A DNA stretch of 64,000 bases from Sphingomonas sp. Leaf20 (GCF_001421535.1 NZ_LMKN01000010.1:81754-145753); one strand, 5' to 3'; positions 25,009 to 34,276 are shown, counted from the first letter of the stretch. Notes: generated from the letters alone by a model not told the origin. Numbers and translations are program-made.

Positions 25009-25607
25009 GACGGCACCCGCAGCCGCGCCGGCAGTTCGTGCGGAATTTCCGCCATCGTCAGGAAGTTGGCGAGCATGGCGTGGCCGTGTTCGGTGGCGAT
25101 GCTTTCGGGATGAAACTGCACGCCGTGGATCGGCAGCGTCGCGTGACGGAAGCCCATGACGGTGCCGTCCTGCGCGGTGGCGTTGACGACGAGCGTGTCG
25201 GGGACCGCGTTGACGATCAACGAGTGATAGCGCGTCGCGATGAACGGCGACGGAAGCCCGTGATACAACCCGGTATCGTCGTGCAGCACGGGGGAGGTCT
25301 TGCCGTGCATCAGCCCGCCGCGCTCGACCTTGCCGCCGAAGTGCTGGCCGATCGCCTGGTGCCCCAGGCACACGCCGAGCAGCGGTTTGCCCGCGTCGGC
25401 GCAGGCCGCGACGAGGTCGAGGCTGACGCCTGCCTCGGTCGGCGTGCAGGGGCCGGGCGAGATGAGAAAGGCGTCCGCGCCCGACGACAGAGCCTGTCCG
25501 GCGGAGATCGCATCGTTGCGGACGACCTCCACCTCGGCGCCCAACTCCATCAGATAATGGACAAGGTTCCAGGTGAAGCTGTCGTAATTGTCGACGACCA
25601 GGATCAT
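25005..25607 (-). CDS. trpG: anthranilate synthase component II (glutamine amidotransferase)
   Basis: Class I glutamine amidotransferase that feeds ammonia to TrpE; 200 residues. Motifs: VVDNYDSFTWNLVHYL, ISPGPCTPTEAG, the nucleophile block LLGVCLGHQAIG, and the His-Glu pair in GVQFHPESIATEHG. In some bacteria this subunit also serves aminodeoxychorismate synthase (PabA role), and no separate pabA is visible here. Started at the ATG at 25607; the frame extends upstream through a non-conserved, proline-rich stretch that I reject. First gene of trpGDC-moaC; its upstream region contains short tandem duplications. Confidence 0.96.
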   Translation of the reverse strand: MILVVDNYDSFTWNLVHYLMELGAEVEVVRNDAISAGQALSSGADAFLISPGPCTPTEAGVSLDLVAACADAGKPLLGVCLGHQAIGQHFGGKVERGGLMHGKTSPVLHDDTGLYHGLPSPFIATRYHSLIVNAVPDTLVVNATAQDGTVMGFRHATLPIHGVQFHPESIATEHGHAMLANFLTMAEIPHELPARLRVPS

Positions 25608-25701
25608 CGCCCCGCCATAGACGATGACGGGCGTCGTGCAATGGTGTTGCGGGCAGGGATTCGGAGGGGGATGTCCAGGGAGAAGACAGCAGTGCAAAGA
25701 T

Positions 25702-25725
25702 GCGCATGACAGGGCGCATGACAGG
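25702..25725. repeat. two tandem 12-bp copies
   Basis: GCGCATGACAGG occurs twice head to tail. It lies in the region between the trpG start and the divergent secreted-protein gene, probably a slippage product; it could lie within the promoter of trpG. Confidence 0.7.
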
Positions 25726-25790
25726 GAGCAATGATGCGTTCGACGTATGCGATGGGGAAGTCGAGCGTGGTTTGGGCGGTGCGATGCACG

Positions 25791-25810
25791 CCTATGCAGG
25801 CCTATGCAGG
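25791..25810. repeat. two tandem 10-bp copies
   Basis: CCTATGCAGG is repeated twice without gap, 69 bases upstream of the secreted-protein gene. A second slippage-type duplication in the same 270-base divergent spacer. Confidence 0.7.
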
Positions 25811-25878
25811 GCGCTTTGCATTCAGCATGGAGAAACGTGGCGCGGTAGACGTTCCGTATATAACAGGAGCCCTAATAC

Positions 25879-26328
25879 ATGTTTCGTTTGACGCTTATCG
25901 CCGCCTTGCTCGCCACGCCCGCGCTGGCCTCGGCCCAGACCGCGCCTGCCGCGCCCGTAGCGCAGGAACAGGGGCAGGACCAGGGATCGGAGACCGGCCA
26001 GCCGCCGCAGCGGATCCGCAGCGTCACGCTGGGCGCGGGGCAGAAATGTCCGGCGTCGAGCACGGGCGAGATCGTCGTGTGCTCGACGCTCGACCAGCCC
26101 TATCGCATCCCGAAGGAACTGCGTGACGATGGCCCGATCGCCGCCCAGAACCAGAGCTGGGTAAACCGCGCCGCGACGGCGGACGAGGTCGGACGCGTCG
26201 CGGGTGGCCTCCCCGATACCTGTTCGCCGGTCGGGACAGGCGGGCAGTCGGGCTGTTCGCAGATGCGCGCGCGCGCGTTTGCCGCCGAGCGTCGCGCGGC
26301 TGCGACGGGGCAGGCGGACGGCCGCTAA
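25879..26328 (+). CDS. small secreted protein, unknown function
   Basis: A 149-residue exported protein. A signal peptide (MFRLTLIAALLATPALASAQ) is cut around residue 19; a low-complexity Ala/Pro/Gln stretch follows (20-43), then a compact domain with four cysteines in two close pairs (KCPASSTGEIVVC and DTCSPVGTGGQSGC) that could form two disulphides. It also holds QPYRIPKELRD and a basic C-terminus. CAGGAG lies 8 bases upstream of the ATG. I recognise the layout as common in sphingomonads but know of no function. It splits the trp genes: trpE-ppiD lie on one side, trpGDC on the other, and it reads in the opposite direction with its own strong terminator. Confidence 0.75.
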   Translation: MFRLTLIAALLATPALASAQTAPAAPVAQEQGQDQGSETGQPPQRIRSVTLGAGQKCPASSTGEIVVCSTLDQPYRIPKELRDDGPIAAQNQSWVNRAATADEVGRVAGGLPDTCSPVGTGGQSGCSQMRARAFAAERRAAATGQADGR

Positions 26329-26350
26329 GCCGAAGCCGGGGTAATCCGGA

Positions 26351-26385
26351 AGCCGCTCTCGTCCAGGACGAGAGCGGCTTTTTTA
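26351..26385 (+). terminator. strong rho-independent terminator
   Basis: AGCCGCTCTCGTCC (26351-26364) is complementary to GGACGAGAGCGGCT (26366-26379), immediately followed by a run of six T (26379-26385 region). It ends the secreted-protein transcript. The trpE stop codon on the other strand lies in the T-run, so the hairpin also marks the end of trpE. Confidence 0.92.
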
Positions 26386-27888
26386 TTGTCCGAAGGTCGG
26401 CGCGGCGGCGCGCGTGATCGCTTCGCGCGCGGCAGCCAGGATCGCGCCGGCCTTGGCCTCGCACTCGCGCTGTTCGGACGCCGGATCGCTGTCGGCGACG
26501 ATCCCCGCACCGGCCTGCGCATGGATCATGCCGTCCTTCACGACCGCGGTGCGCAGGACGATGCACGAGTCCATCGATCCGTCGGGCGAGAAATACCCGA
26601 CCCCGCCGGCATAGGCACCGCGCCGCTCGGGTTCGAGCTCGGCGATGATCTGGCACGCGCGGACCTTGGGCGCGCCGCTGACCGTGCCCGCGGGGAAGCC
26701 CGCGAACAGCGCGTCGAGCGCATCCTTGTCGGGGGACAGCCGGCCGACGACGTTCGAGACGATATGCATGACGTGGCTGTAGAATTCGACGCCGTAGCTG
26801 TCGGTCACGCGGACCGAGCCCGGCGTCGCCGCACGACCGACGTCGTTGCGCCCGAGATCGAGCAGCATCAGATGCTCGGCGCGCTCCTTGGGATCGGCGA
26901 GCAGGCTGACGCGGTTCGCCTCGTCCTCCGCCGCGCTGCGTCCGCGGGGTCGCGTGCCCGCGATCGGCCGGATCGTCACCTCGTCATCGCGGACGCGCAC
27001 GAGGATTTCGGGGGACGAACCGATCAGCGAGAAGCCGGGCAGATCGAGATGGTAGAGAAAGGGCGACGGGTTGATCCGCCGCAGCGAACGGTAGAGCTCG
27101 AACGGCGGTAGCGAGAACGGCGCGCTGAACCGCTGCGCGAGCACGACCTGGAAGATGTCGCCCGCGAGGATGTAGCGCTTCGCACTGGCCACCATCTCGC
27201 CGTACCGTTCGGGGGCGATCGCGGGCGTGTAGCGCGGCTCGGGGCAGTCGGCGCGGACCGGGGCGGGAAGCGGCGTCGTGGCAAGTCGCGCGGCGACGGC
27301 ATCGAGACGCTCCTCGGCGCGCGCGACGATCGTCGCCGGATCGAGCGACACGTCGGGCCAGGCGGGCGCGACGAGGTACAGCGCATCGGCGAGACGGTCG
27401 AACACGAGCACGACCGTCGGCCGCACGAAGATCATGTCGGGCAGCCCCAGCGGATCGCGATCGGGTTGCGGCAGCGTCTCGACCAGACCGACCGTTTCAT
27501 AGCCGAAATAGCCGACAAGGCTGGCAAGCGCGCGCGGCAGTTCGTCGGGAACGTCCGAACGGCATTCGGCGACGAGCGCACGGAGCGCGGCGAGCGTCGG
27601 TTCCGCGCACGGCTCGAACGCGTCGCGGTCGGTGGCCCAGCGACGGTTGATCTCCGCCTTCTGCCCGACCGCGCGGAACAGCAGGTCGGGGGCGAGCCCG
27701 ATCAGGCTGTGCCGGCCGCGCGTTGCGCCGCCCTCGACCGATTCAAGCAGGAAGTCGCCGCGGCCGGGCTCGATGAGCTTGAGCGCGGCGGCGACGGGCG
27801 TCTCGGTGTCCGCGACCTGACGTCGCCAGACGAGCGCCGGCCGTCCCGCGGCCAGCGCGGCGCGTGCCGACTCAGTTATTGGAGCCAT
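26383..27888 (-). CDS. trpE: anthranilate synthase component I
   Basis: TrpE, chorismate to anthranilate, 501 residues. The N-terminal feedback region contains LLESVEGGATRGRHSLIG (the LLES motif binds tryptophan, so feedback inhibition is expected). The catalytic half has YILAGDIFQVVLAQRFS, NPSPFLYHLDLPGFSLIG, IRPIAGTRPRG, ERAEHLMLLDLGRND and GTVSGAPKVRA. The ATG at 27888 overlaps the end of ppiD by 17 bases, so trpE is translated from the ppiD transcript. Separated from trpGDC by a convergent secreted-protein gene. Confidence 0.96.
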   Translation of the reverse strand: MAPITESARAALAAGRPALVWRRQVADTETPVAAALKLIEPGRGDFLLESVEGGATRGRHSLIGLAPDLLFRAVGQKAEINRRWATDRDAFEPCAEPTLAALRALVAECRSDVPDELPRALASLVGYFGYETVGLVETLPQPDRDPLGLPDMIFVRPTVVLVFDRLADALYLVAPAWPDVSLDPATIVARAEERLDAVAARLATTPLPAPVRADCPEPRYTPAIAPERYGEMVASAKRYILAGDIFQVVLAQRFSAPFSLPPFELYRSLRRINPSPFLYHLDLPGFSLIGSSPEILVRVRDDEVTIRPIAGTRPRGRSAAEDEANRVSLLADPKERAEHLMLLDLGRNDVGRAATPGSVRVTDSYGVEFYSHVMHIVSNVVGRLSPDKDALDALFAGFPAGTVSGAPKVRACQIIAELEPERRGAYAGGVGYFSPDGSMDSCIVLRTAVVKDGMIHAQAGAGIVADSDPASEQRECEAKAGAILAAAREAITRAAAPTFGQ

Positions 27889-29818
27889 CCGGCGACAGGA
27901 GTTGCGTGCGGACGCGGGCGACCGCGGCGGGGTCGGTCTTGACGCCGACCTGCGCACGGACCGCCTTGACGAACTGCTCGACATATTCGCCGCCGACGCT
28001 GCGTGCGATCGAACCGCGTGCCGCACGGATCGCGCCCTGATTGCCCGTCGCGTTGCCCGGATCGATCTTGTCGAGCTTGACGACGAACCAGCCATCGGGG
28101 CCGGCAAGCGTCTTGGCGGTGCCCTGCGCCATGCTGAACATCAGCGAGAGCACGGGAGGCGTGCCCTGCGGGTTCTGCATGATCTGCGCGCGTGCCGCCG
28201 TAAGCGGGCGGACGGGCGGGACCGCGAATCCGGTCTGACCCAGCGCCTGCTGGACGGACATGCCCGCGTTGATCTTGGCGAGCGCCGCATTCGCATATTT
28301 GCGCGCGGCCTGGCCGGCGCGGTCGGCGGTCAGATCGCGCAGCACGGCAGGGCGGACCTGCGCGAGCGGGCGCGGCGCGGCGCGGACGACGCGGCCAAGC
28401 CCGACCAGCGCAAAGCTGCCATCCGATCCGGTCTGGACCATCTGCGGGGCGTCGCCCTCGCTCGCCTGGAACGCGGCGTTGAGGATCGGCGCGAGCGCGG
28501 GATCGGCCGGGGTGCCGGGCGCGTCGGGGTTGGTGCCGTCGGCGATCAGGCCGGGCGTGGTCGTCGCGGTCAGCTTGCGGTCGGCGACGATCTCGTCGAA
28601 CGTCGCGTTGTTCGACAGGCCGTCGTCGATCGCGTCGTGGATCTTGCTCAGCGCTTCCTGCGCCTTCTGCGCGCCGAGCGCGGTCGCGATCTCGGCACGC
28701 GCCTGGTCGAGCGTCTTGGCGGGGACGTTCTCGATCGTGTCGACGCGCACGACGGTCCAGCCGAGCGGCGTGCGGACCGGGCCGACCACCGCACCGCTCG
28801 CCGCGGCGAACACCTGATCCGCGACCTGCGCGCTGGTCGTGCCGGCATAGGCCGCCTTTTCGACGCCCGTCTGCGTCGAGGCCTCGAGTCCGGCAGCCTG
28901 GGCTGCCTGTGCGATCGTACGGCCGCCCTTGACCGCGTTGGCGAGCGTGGTCGCGCCCGCCTGATCGGCGACGACGACCTGCGTGATCGTGCGCTTTTCG
29001 GTCGGGGCGTAGCGCGCGCGATCCTGCTGATACTGGCGCGCGATCTCGGCGTCGGTCGGCGTGGCCTGCGCCTTGACCTGGTTCGCATCGACCAGCGCGT
29101 AGCGGACGACGCGGCGCTCGGGGACGGTGTAGCGGGCGACGTTGCGGCGGTAGAAGGTGTTCAGCTCGGCATCGGTCGGCGCGGGGCCCGCAGGGACCGC
29201 GGCGGTCGGGATGAAGCCGACGACGCCGCTGCGCTTTTCGAGCAGCAGCGAGGCGTAGGGAAGGGCCAGCTGGCTCGCGACCTGCGAGGCGCCGCGCGTC
29301 GGCAGGATCAGCTGTTGCGCATAGGTATCGCGGACGATGTCGCTGCGGATCTGTGCGTCGGTCAGCTTCCGCTCGACGAGCACGCGCTGATACAGCATCG
29401 GGTCGAATTTGCCCGTCGGCCCCTGCAGCGCGGGAATGCTGGCGATCTGTCCGTCGACCGCGCGCTTGCTGACGACCATGCCCTGCGCACGGCCGAACTG
29501 TTCGAGCGCGAGGCTGGCGACGATCCGGTCGAGCGTGCCGTCGAAGCCGCCCTGCTGGACGTAGCTGGCCATGTCGAGCGTCGGCTGCTGCTGGCGGAAG
29601 CCCTCCATCTCGGTCTGGACGCGCGTGCGCAGCTCGTTCGCGGTCACGTCCGCCTTGCCGACCGTGGCGACGTGATCGCCCGTCAGGCCACCCGGTCCGG
29701 TGCTGCCCAGGCCGGTCATGTCACCCGCCGCAAAGGCCAGCGCGATGATCCCGAGGACCCCGAAGGTGATGATCACACCGAACCTCGACTGGGTGAGGCG
29801 GCGGAAGAAACTGAGCAT
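27872..29818 (-). CDS. ppiD: PpiD-like periplasmic peptidyl-prolyl isomerase/chaperone
   Basis: A 648-residue membrane-anchored folding factor. Residues 12-34 form one transmembrane helix (RFGVIITFGVLGIIALAFAA) after a short basic N-terminus; next a SurA-like chaperone segment, then a parvulin-type rotamase region around 255-375 (KRTITQVVVADQAGA to LGWTVVRVDTIENV), and a second such region near the C-terminus. Parvulin active-site residues are only partly conserved, so chaperone activity is likelier than strong isomerase activity. It acts at the outer face of the inner membrane on newly secreted proteins. The stop lies within trpE. The divergent tpiA gene begins 119 bases away. Confidence 0.92.
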   Translation of the reverse strand: MLSFFRRLTQSRFGVIITFGVLGIIALAFAAGDMTGLGSTGPGGLTGDHVATVGKADVTANELRTRVQTEMEGFRQQQPTLDMASYVQQGGFDGTLDRIVASLALEQFGRAQGMVVSKRAVDGQIASIPALQGPTGKFDPMLYQRVLVERKLTDAQIRSDIVRDTYAQQLILPTRGASQVASQLALPYASLLLEKRSGVVGFIPTAAVPAGPAPTDAELNTFYRRNVARYTVPERRVVRYALVDANQVKAQATPTDAEIARQYQQDRARYAPTEKRTITQVVVADQAGATTLANAVKGGRTIAQAAQAAGLEASTQTGVEKAAYAGTTSAQVADQVFAAASGAVVGPVRTPLGWTVVRVDTIENVPAKTLDQARAEIATALGAQKAQEALSKIHDAIDDGLSNNATFDEIVADRKLTATTTPGLIADGTNPDAPGTPADPALAPILNAAFQASEGDAPQMVQTGSDGSFALVGLGRVVRAAPRPLAQVRPAVLRDLTADRAGQAARKYANAALAKINAGMSVQQALGQTGFAVPPVRPLTAARAQIMQNPQGTPPVLSLMFSMAQGTAKTLAGPDGWFVVKLDKIDPGNATGNQGAIRAARGSIARSVGGEYVEQFVKAVRAQVGVKTDPAAVARVRTQLLSPDGSNN

Positions 29819-29937
29819 GAATGGCCGATCGACAGGGACTGAATCGGTCCCGCTTTACGGTCTGCCTCTTCGCGCTTCAAGCTTGTGCGGCGCGCCCCTC
29901 GCGCTATCCGGGAACAAACGACTGTCTGGAGAGCATG

Positions 29938-30681
29938 ATGCGGCGCAAGCTGGTAGCGGGAAACTGGAAGATGAACGGGTCGAGAGCGGCGCTGGCCGAG
30001 CTCGATGCGATCGCGGCGGCGGCGGCGGCCGCACCCGAGGTGGATGTCGAGATCGCGGTGCCCTTCACGCTGATCGCCGCGGCGGCGGAGCGCGTCCCGG
30101 CGCTCTCGATCGGTGCGGAGGACGTGCACGAGGCCGAGTCGGGCGCGCATACCGGCTGCGTATCGGCGGCGATGGTGCTCGAGGCGGGCGCGCGGTTCAC
30201 GATCGTCGGCCATTCGGAACGCCGCGCCGATCAGCACGAGACGAGCCACGATGCCTGGGCGAAGGCGGCGTCGGCGCATCGTCAGGGGCTGCGCGTGATC
30301 CTGTGCTGCGGCGAGACCGAGGCCGAGCGCAATGCGGATCGCGCCGAACGCGTCGTCCAGGCCCAGATCGAGAAGTCGGTGCCCGACAATGCCGATGGCA
30401 GCTGGTTCACGCTCGCCTACGAACCGCGCTGGGCGATCGGCACCGGGCGGACGCCGACGCTCGACGAGATCGCCGCGATCCATGCGATCGCGCGCGCCAA
30501 GCTGCGCATGCTGATCGGCGATGCGGCGGCGGGCGTCCGCATCCTGTATGGCGGGTCGGTGACCGGCGCGAATGCCGAGGCGATCCTGTCGACCGCGAAC
30601 GTCGATGGTGCGCTGGTCGGCGGCGCGAGCCTGACGGCGGACAAGTTCGTGCCGATCGTCGAGGCCGCCGCCCGCTGCTGA
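29938..30681 (+). CDS. tpiA: triosephosphate isomerase
   Basis: Glycolytic interconversion of dihydroxyacetone phosphate and glyceraldehyde 3-phosphate; 247 residues. Catalytic residues seen: Lys in AGNWKMNG, His in IVGHSERR and Glu in YEPRWAIGTG; the phosphate loop ILYGGSV and DGALVGGASL close the barrel. Two adjacent ATGs occur; the second, at 29938, has GGAG six bases upstream. It is divergent from ppiD, a neighbourhood common in sphingomonads. Confidence 0.97.
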   Translation: MRRKLVAGNWKMNGSRAALAELDAIAAAAAAAPEVDVEIAVPFTLIAAAAERVPALSIGAEDVHEAESGAHTGCVSAAMVLEAGARFTIVGHSERRADQHETSHDAWAKAASAHRQGLRVILCCGETEAERNADRAERVVQAQIEKSVPDNADGSWFTLAYEPRWAIGTGRTPTLDEIAAIHAIARAKLRMLIGDAAAGVRILYGGSVTGANAEAILSTANVDGALVGGASLTADKFVPIVEAAARC

Positions 30682-30798
30682 TTACTTGCATCAACTCACG
30701 GTAAATGCAGGATAGTCCATGAACTGACCCGAGGTCGGCGCGACGAGTCGTGCCGGCCGGTCCTGGGGCGGCGGCGCGATGATTCGGGGGGAGGTTCT

Positions 30799-31497
30799 GT
30801 GGCAGGATCGAATTCGGCGTGGATCGCCGTCGCTGTGGGCGCGGCGATCGCCGCGACCCCGGCGTGCGCGGAGACGCCGCGCGAGCTGCTGACGCAGGCG
30901 GGGTTCGTCGATCGCGACCGCAGCGTGGCGCTGGCGCGGATCGACCGCGCCGCGGCAGTCGCGGGGCAGGCGCTGCGCGCGTCACCGCAGGATCAGGATG
31001 CGGCGATCGTCCAGGCGCTGGCCAATGGCTATCGCGCCAAGCTGCTCGGCAATCGCGGGCAGGCGATCGGTGCGCGCAAGCAATATGAGGCGCTCGTGCT
31101 GCGGTACCCGCGCAATGCGGAGGCGCAGGCGGCGCTGGGGGCATGGCATGTCGGCGTGATCGCCAAGCTCGGGCGGTTCGTCGGACGCGCGGCGGCGGGC
31201 GCGCAGAAGGCGGTCGGCTATGCGGCGCTCGACCGGTCGGTCGCGCTCGGGGGCAATCGCGCGATGTTCGCGGGGCTTGCCGGATTGCTGCGGCTCGAGC
31301 TCGATCCCGAGGACCGGCGGGGGCGCGAGCTCGTCGAGATGGCGAGCCGCGCGCCCGCCCCGACCGCGGTCGACATGATCGTGCGCCGGGCGGCGGTCGC
31401 GGTGATGGTGCCGCTGAAGGCGGGCGATGCGCAGCAGGTCCAGGCGCTCGCGGACCGGCTGCTGCCGTTCGGGCAGATCGCCGATCAGCGCGGGTAG
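30799..31497 (+). CDS. secreted alpha-helical (TPR-like) protein, unknown function
   Basis: A 232-residue protein from a GTG start preceded by GGGGGGAGG 5 bases upstream. An N-terminal signal sequence (SAWIAVAVGAAIAATPACA) is followed by alanine-rich helices with tetratricopeptide-like spacing: VALARIDRAAAVAGQALRAS, QALANGYRAKLLGNRGQAIG, YPRNAEAQAALGAWHVGV, YAALDRSVALGGNRAMFAG. Such repeats mediate protein contacts in the periplasm, but I recognise no family. It overlaps the convergent M17 aminopeptidase gene by 13 bases and lies 117 bases after tpiA. Confidence 0.7.
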   Translation: MAGSNSAWIAVAVGAAIAATPACAETPRELLTQAGFVDRDRSVALARIDRAAAVAGQALRASPQDQDAAIVQALANGYRAKLLGNRGQAIGARKQYEALVLRYPRNAEAQAALGAWHVGVIAKLGRFVGRAAAGAQKAVGYAALDRSVALGGNRAMFAGLAGLLRLELDPEDRRGRELVEMASRAPAPTAVDMIVRRAAVAVMVPLKAGDAQQVQALADRLLPFGQIADQRG

Positions 31498-32870
31498 CGG
31501 CGCGCGAGCATCGTGAAGGCGGCCCTGAGCGCATAGGCCTCGCCACCCTTGGGCCGCCCGGGTTTGCCGACCGGGCGCCAGGCGAAGACGTCGAGATGCG
31601 CCCAGGCGATCCCCGAGGGCACGAACCGGCGCAGGAACAGCGCCGCGGTGATCGCGCCCGCAAACCCGCCATCGGGCGCGTTGACGAGGTCGGCGACGTC
31701 CGACTTGAGCATGTCGTCATACGCGTTCCAGAGCGGCATCCGCCAGACCGGGTCGGCCTGCGCGTGGCTCGCGGCGATCAGGTCCGCGGCGAGCGTCTCG
31801 TCGTCGGTGAACAGCGGCGGCAGGTCGGGGCCCAGCGCGACGCGCGCCGCGCCGGTAAGCGTCGCGAAATCGAGGATGAGGTCGGGCTTGCCCTCGACCG
31901 CGCGGGTCAGCGCATCGCCGAGCACGAGCCGTCCCTCGGCATCGGTGTTGGTGTTCTCGACGGTCAGGCCCTGTCGCGTGTCGAGCACGTCGCCGGGGCG
32001 GAAGGCGTTGCCCGCAATCGCGTTCTCGACCGCGGGGATCAGCAGATGGAGGCGGACGGGAAGCCGCGCGCCCATCACGAGGGCTGCGAGCGCGAGCGTG
32101 TGCGCGGCGCCGCCCATGTCCTTCTTCATCAGCCGCATGCCTGCCGAGGGCTTGATGTCGAGCCCGCCCGAGTCGAAGCAGACGCCCTTGCCGACGAGCG
32201 CGACGCGCGGATGCGCGGGGTCGCCCCATTCGAGCTCGATCAGCCGCGGTGCGCGATCCTTCGACGCGGCCTGGCCGACCGCGTGGATCATCGGATAGCC
32301 CGTCGCGAGCGCATCGCCGCGCGTCGTCGTGACGGTCGCCCCGTGGCGCGCCGCGAGTGCCTCGGCTTCGGCCTCGAGTTCGGCGGGACCGAGGTCGGAT
32401 GCGCCGGTGTTGACGAGGTCGCGGACCAGCGCGGTCGCCTCGGCGAGGCGGACGGTCGCGTCGATCGATGCCGCGTCGGTGGTCAGGAGGACGCGCGCGC
32501 CCTTTGCGGGAAGCTTGCGATAACGATCGAAGACATGCTGCGCGAGCATCCAGCCGAGCCCGGCGGCGCCGACCGCGCCGTCTGCGATACGGTAGGTGCC
32601 CGCGGGGAGCGAGCCCCCGAGCGAGGCGATCCGCCACGGCGATGCCGTCGCCTCGTCACATACCAGCAGCATCGACCAGTCGTCCGCGGCATCGCCCGGC
32701 AGCACCGCGCGGTCGCCGGGCTTGCCGGTCAGGCCGTGCGCCGCGACCGCGGTCCGCATGCGCGGCGTCTGCGCGGCGCGCCACGTCGCGAAGGCTTCGG
32801 GGCGGACGACGTGGATCGGCGTGGCGGGCTGGCCGCGGTCGGGGTGAAGCAGGGAAGCAAAATCTGTCAT
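31485..32870 (-). CDS. M17 leucyl aminopeptidase family protein
   Basis: A cytoplasmic cytosol-type aminopeptidase of family M17 (461 residues), releasing N-terminal amino acids with two metal ions. The metal/catalytic blocks are intact: VGKGVCFDSGGLDIKPSAGM, KKDMGGAAHTLALA, AVENAIAGNAFRPGDVL and the family signature NTDAEGRLVLGDAL. The N-terminal domain is shorter and less conserved than in PepA, as in the PepA-like group of alphaproteobacteria. The ATG at 32870 is followed upstream by the serine hydrolase gene, whose stop is 11 bases away, so both may be cotranscribed. It overlaps the convergent TPR-like gene at its end. Confidence 0.93.
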   Translation of the reverse strand: MTDFASLLHPDRGQPATPIHVVRPEAFATWRAAQTPRMRTAVAAHGLTGKPGDRAVLPGDAADDWSMLLVCDEATASPWRIASLGGSLPAGTYRIADGAVGAAGLGWMLAQHVFDRYRKLPAKGARVLLTTDAASIDATVRLAEATALVRDLVNTGASDLGPAELEAEAEALAARHGATVTTTRGDALATGYPMIHAVGQAASKDRAPRLIELEWGDPAHPRVALVGKGVCFDSGGLDIKPSAGMRLMKKDMGGAAHTLALAALVMGARLPVRLHLLIPAVENAIAGNAFRPGDVLDTRQGLTVENTNTDAEGRLVLGDALTRAVEGKPDLILDFATLTGAARVALGPDLPPLFTDDETLAADLIAASHAQADPVWRMPLWNAYDDMLKSDVADLVNAPDGGFAGAITAALFLRRFVPSGIAWAHLDVFAWRPVGKPGRPKGGEAYALRAAFTMLARRYPR

Positions 32871-32881
32871 TTGCGTGCCAG

Positions 32882-34276
32882 TTACTGAGAGGGGGCCACG
32901 AGAAATTGTTCGTACCGGCCGGCCGCGCCGGGCTCGGCATAGGTGCTGAGCGAGAGCGTGCGGTCGGGATAGGTGATCCGGTAGGTGCGGTTGACGAAGC
33001 CGCCGCGCAAGCGGGCGCGGCCGGTTTGTGCAAAACCGGTCGGTTCGCCAAGCGCGCCGAGGCTCGCCTTGTAGTCCGCGAGCGCGACCGGCTTGAAATA
33101 GAAATTGGCGTCTTCGGTCAGGCGACCGCGATCGAGCGTGCCGGCGCGGAGCTGGTCGTAGACCGCGCGGGCGCGGGGCAGCGCGGCGGCGTCCTCCGCG
33201 CTCGCCGCGGGGGGCGGGAGGATGATCCGGGCGATCCCCGTCGAGATGCGGCTGACCGCGTCGCTGAACCAGCTGTTGGTGAGCACGACGATCGCCGCCT
33301 TGTCGTCGGGATAGACGATGTTCTCGGACAGGAAACCGACCGCCTCGCCGCTATGCTCGACATAGCGACGGCCGTTCGCGGTGCCGGTCGAGACGCCGAG
33401 GCCATAACCGTTGGTCGAACCGTCCGCGAGCTTGACGGGGGTTTCCTGCGCCGCCCAGTCGTCCGCGGGCAGCGTGGTGCGCGCGAGCCGGGCGACGTCC
33501 CATTTGGCGAGGTCGCCCGCGCTCATCGAAAGCTCGCCCGCGGCGTAGAGCCAGCCGGGCGCGCTGGGCGTCTCGGCGCGCACGGGGCCGAGCGCGAACC
33601 GGCCATAGCCTTGCGGAAAGCGCTTGCCGATCGCCTTGTCCTGATCGAGCGCGCGGATGTCGAGCGGCTTGAAGATGCGCTGCTGGAGGAACGCGAGCAG
33701 CGGCACGCCTGCGACCTTCTCGACGATCATCCCCGCGACGACATAGCCGGTGTTCGAATATTGCCACTGCGTGCCCGGCGCGAAATCGAGTGGTTTCTTC
33801 GCCCAGCGATCGACGATCTGCTGCGGCGTGACCGGATGCGCCATCGCGGCGAAGCTGTAATCCTGTGGCCAGTAATCCTGCAGCCCCGCGGTATGGCTGA
33901 GGAGCTGCCGGATCGTGAAGCGGTCGCCACCGGTGATCCCGGGGACGTAGGTCGCGACGGTGTCGTCGAGCTTGAGCTTGCCCTCGTCCTCGAGCAGCAG
34001 GATCGCGGCGGCGGTAAACTGCTTCGAGATCGACGCGATCTGATAGGGGAGGGCCGGATCGGCGGTCCGGATCGTCTCGGACGGCTTGCCATACGCCCTG
34101 GTGAAGACGACGCGGCCGCCGCGCACCACCGCGATCGAGGCCGACGGCACGCCCGTATCGGCGAGCGCGCCGGTGACGAGCGTGTCGATCCGGGTGGTCT
34201 CGTCGGGGGTGAGCGACTGGGCGAGGGCGGGGATCGGCAACGCGAGCGCCGCGACGGCGAGAAGACGGGTCAGCAT
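32882..34276 (-). CDS. S12 family serine hydrolase (beta-lactamase class C fold)
   Basis: A 464-residue exported hydrolase of the class C beta-lactamase/D-alanyl-D-alanine carboxypeptidase fold (family S12). A signal peptide covers residues 1-19 (MLTRLLAVAALALPIPALA). The active-site triad is present: S82-I-S-K85, YSNTGY (about 173) and HSGEAVG (about 315). A C-terminal lipocalin-like segment of about 100 residues follows. This group includes esterases, peptidases and few true beta-lactamases, so the substrate is open. I start at 34276 because of the signal peptide; an ATG nine codons upstream adds residues without signal character. No clear ribosome-binding site. Confidence 0.88.
   Translation of the reverse strand: MLTRLLAVAALALPIPALAQSLTPDETTRIDTLVTGALADTGVPSASIAVVRGGRVVFTRAYGKPSETIRTADPALPYQIASISKQFTAAAILLLEDEGKLKLDDTVATYVPGITGGDRFTIRQLLSHTAGLQDYWPQDYSFAAMAHPVTPQQIVDRWAKKPLDFAPGTQWQYSNTGYVVAGMIVEKVAGVPLLAFLQQRIFKPLDIRALDQDKAIGKRFPQGYGRFALGPVRAETPSAPGWLYAAGELSMSAGDLAKWDVARLARTTLPADDWAAQETPVKLADGSTNGYGLGVSTGTANGRRYVEHSGEAVGFLSENIVYPDDKAAIVVLTNSWFSDAVSRISTGIARIILPPPAASAEDAAALPRARAVYDQLRAGTLDRGRLTEDANFYFKPVALADYKASLGALGEPTGFAQTGRARLRGGFVNRTYRITYPDRTLSLSTYAEPGAAGRYEQFLVAPSQ

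Noticed and set aside
27902..29842. 646-codon open frame opposite ppiD
   Set aside because: Low-complexity Arg/Asp/Gly shadow; ppiD has a proper anchor and parvulin-like regions.
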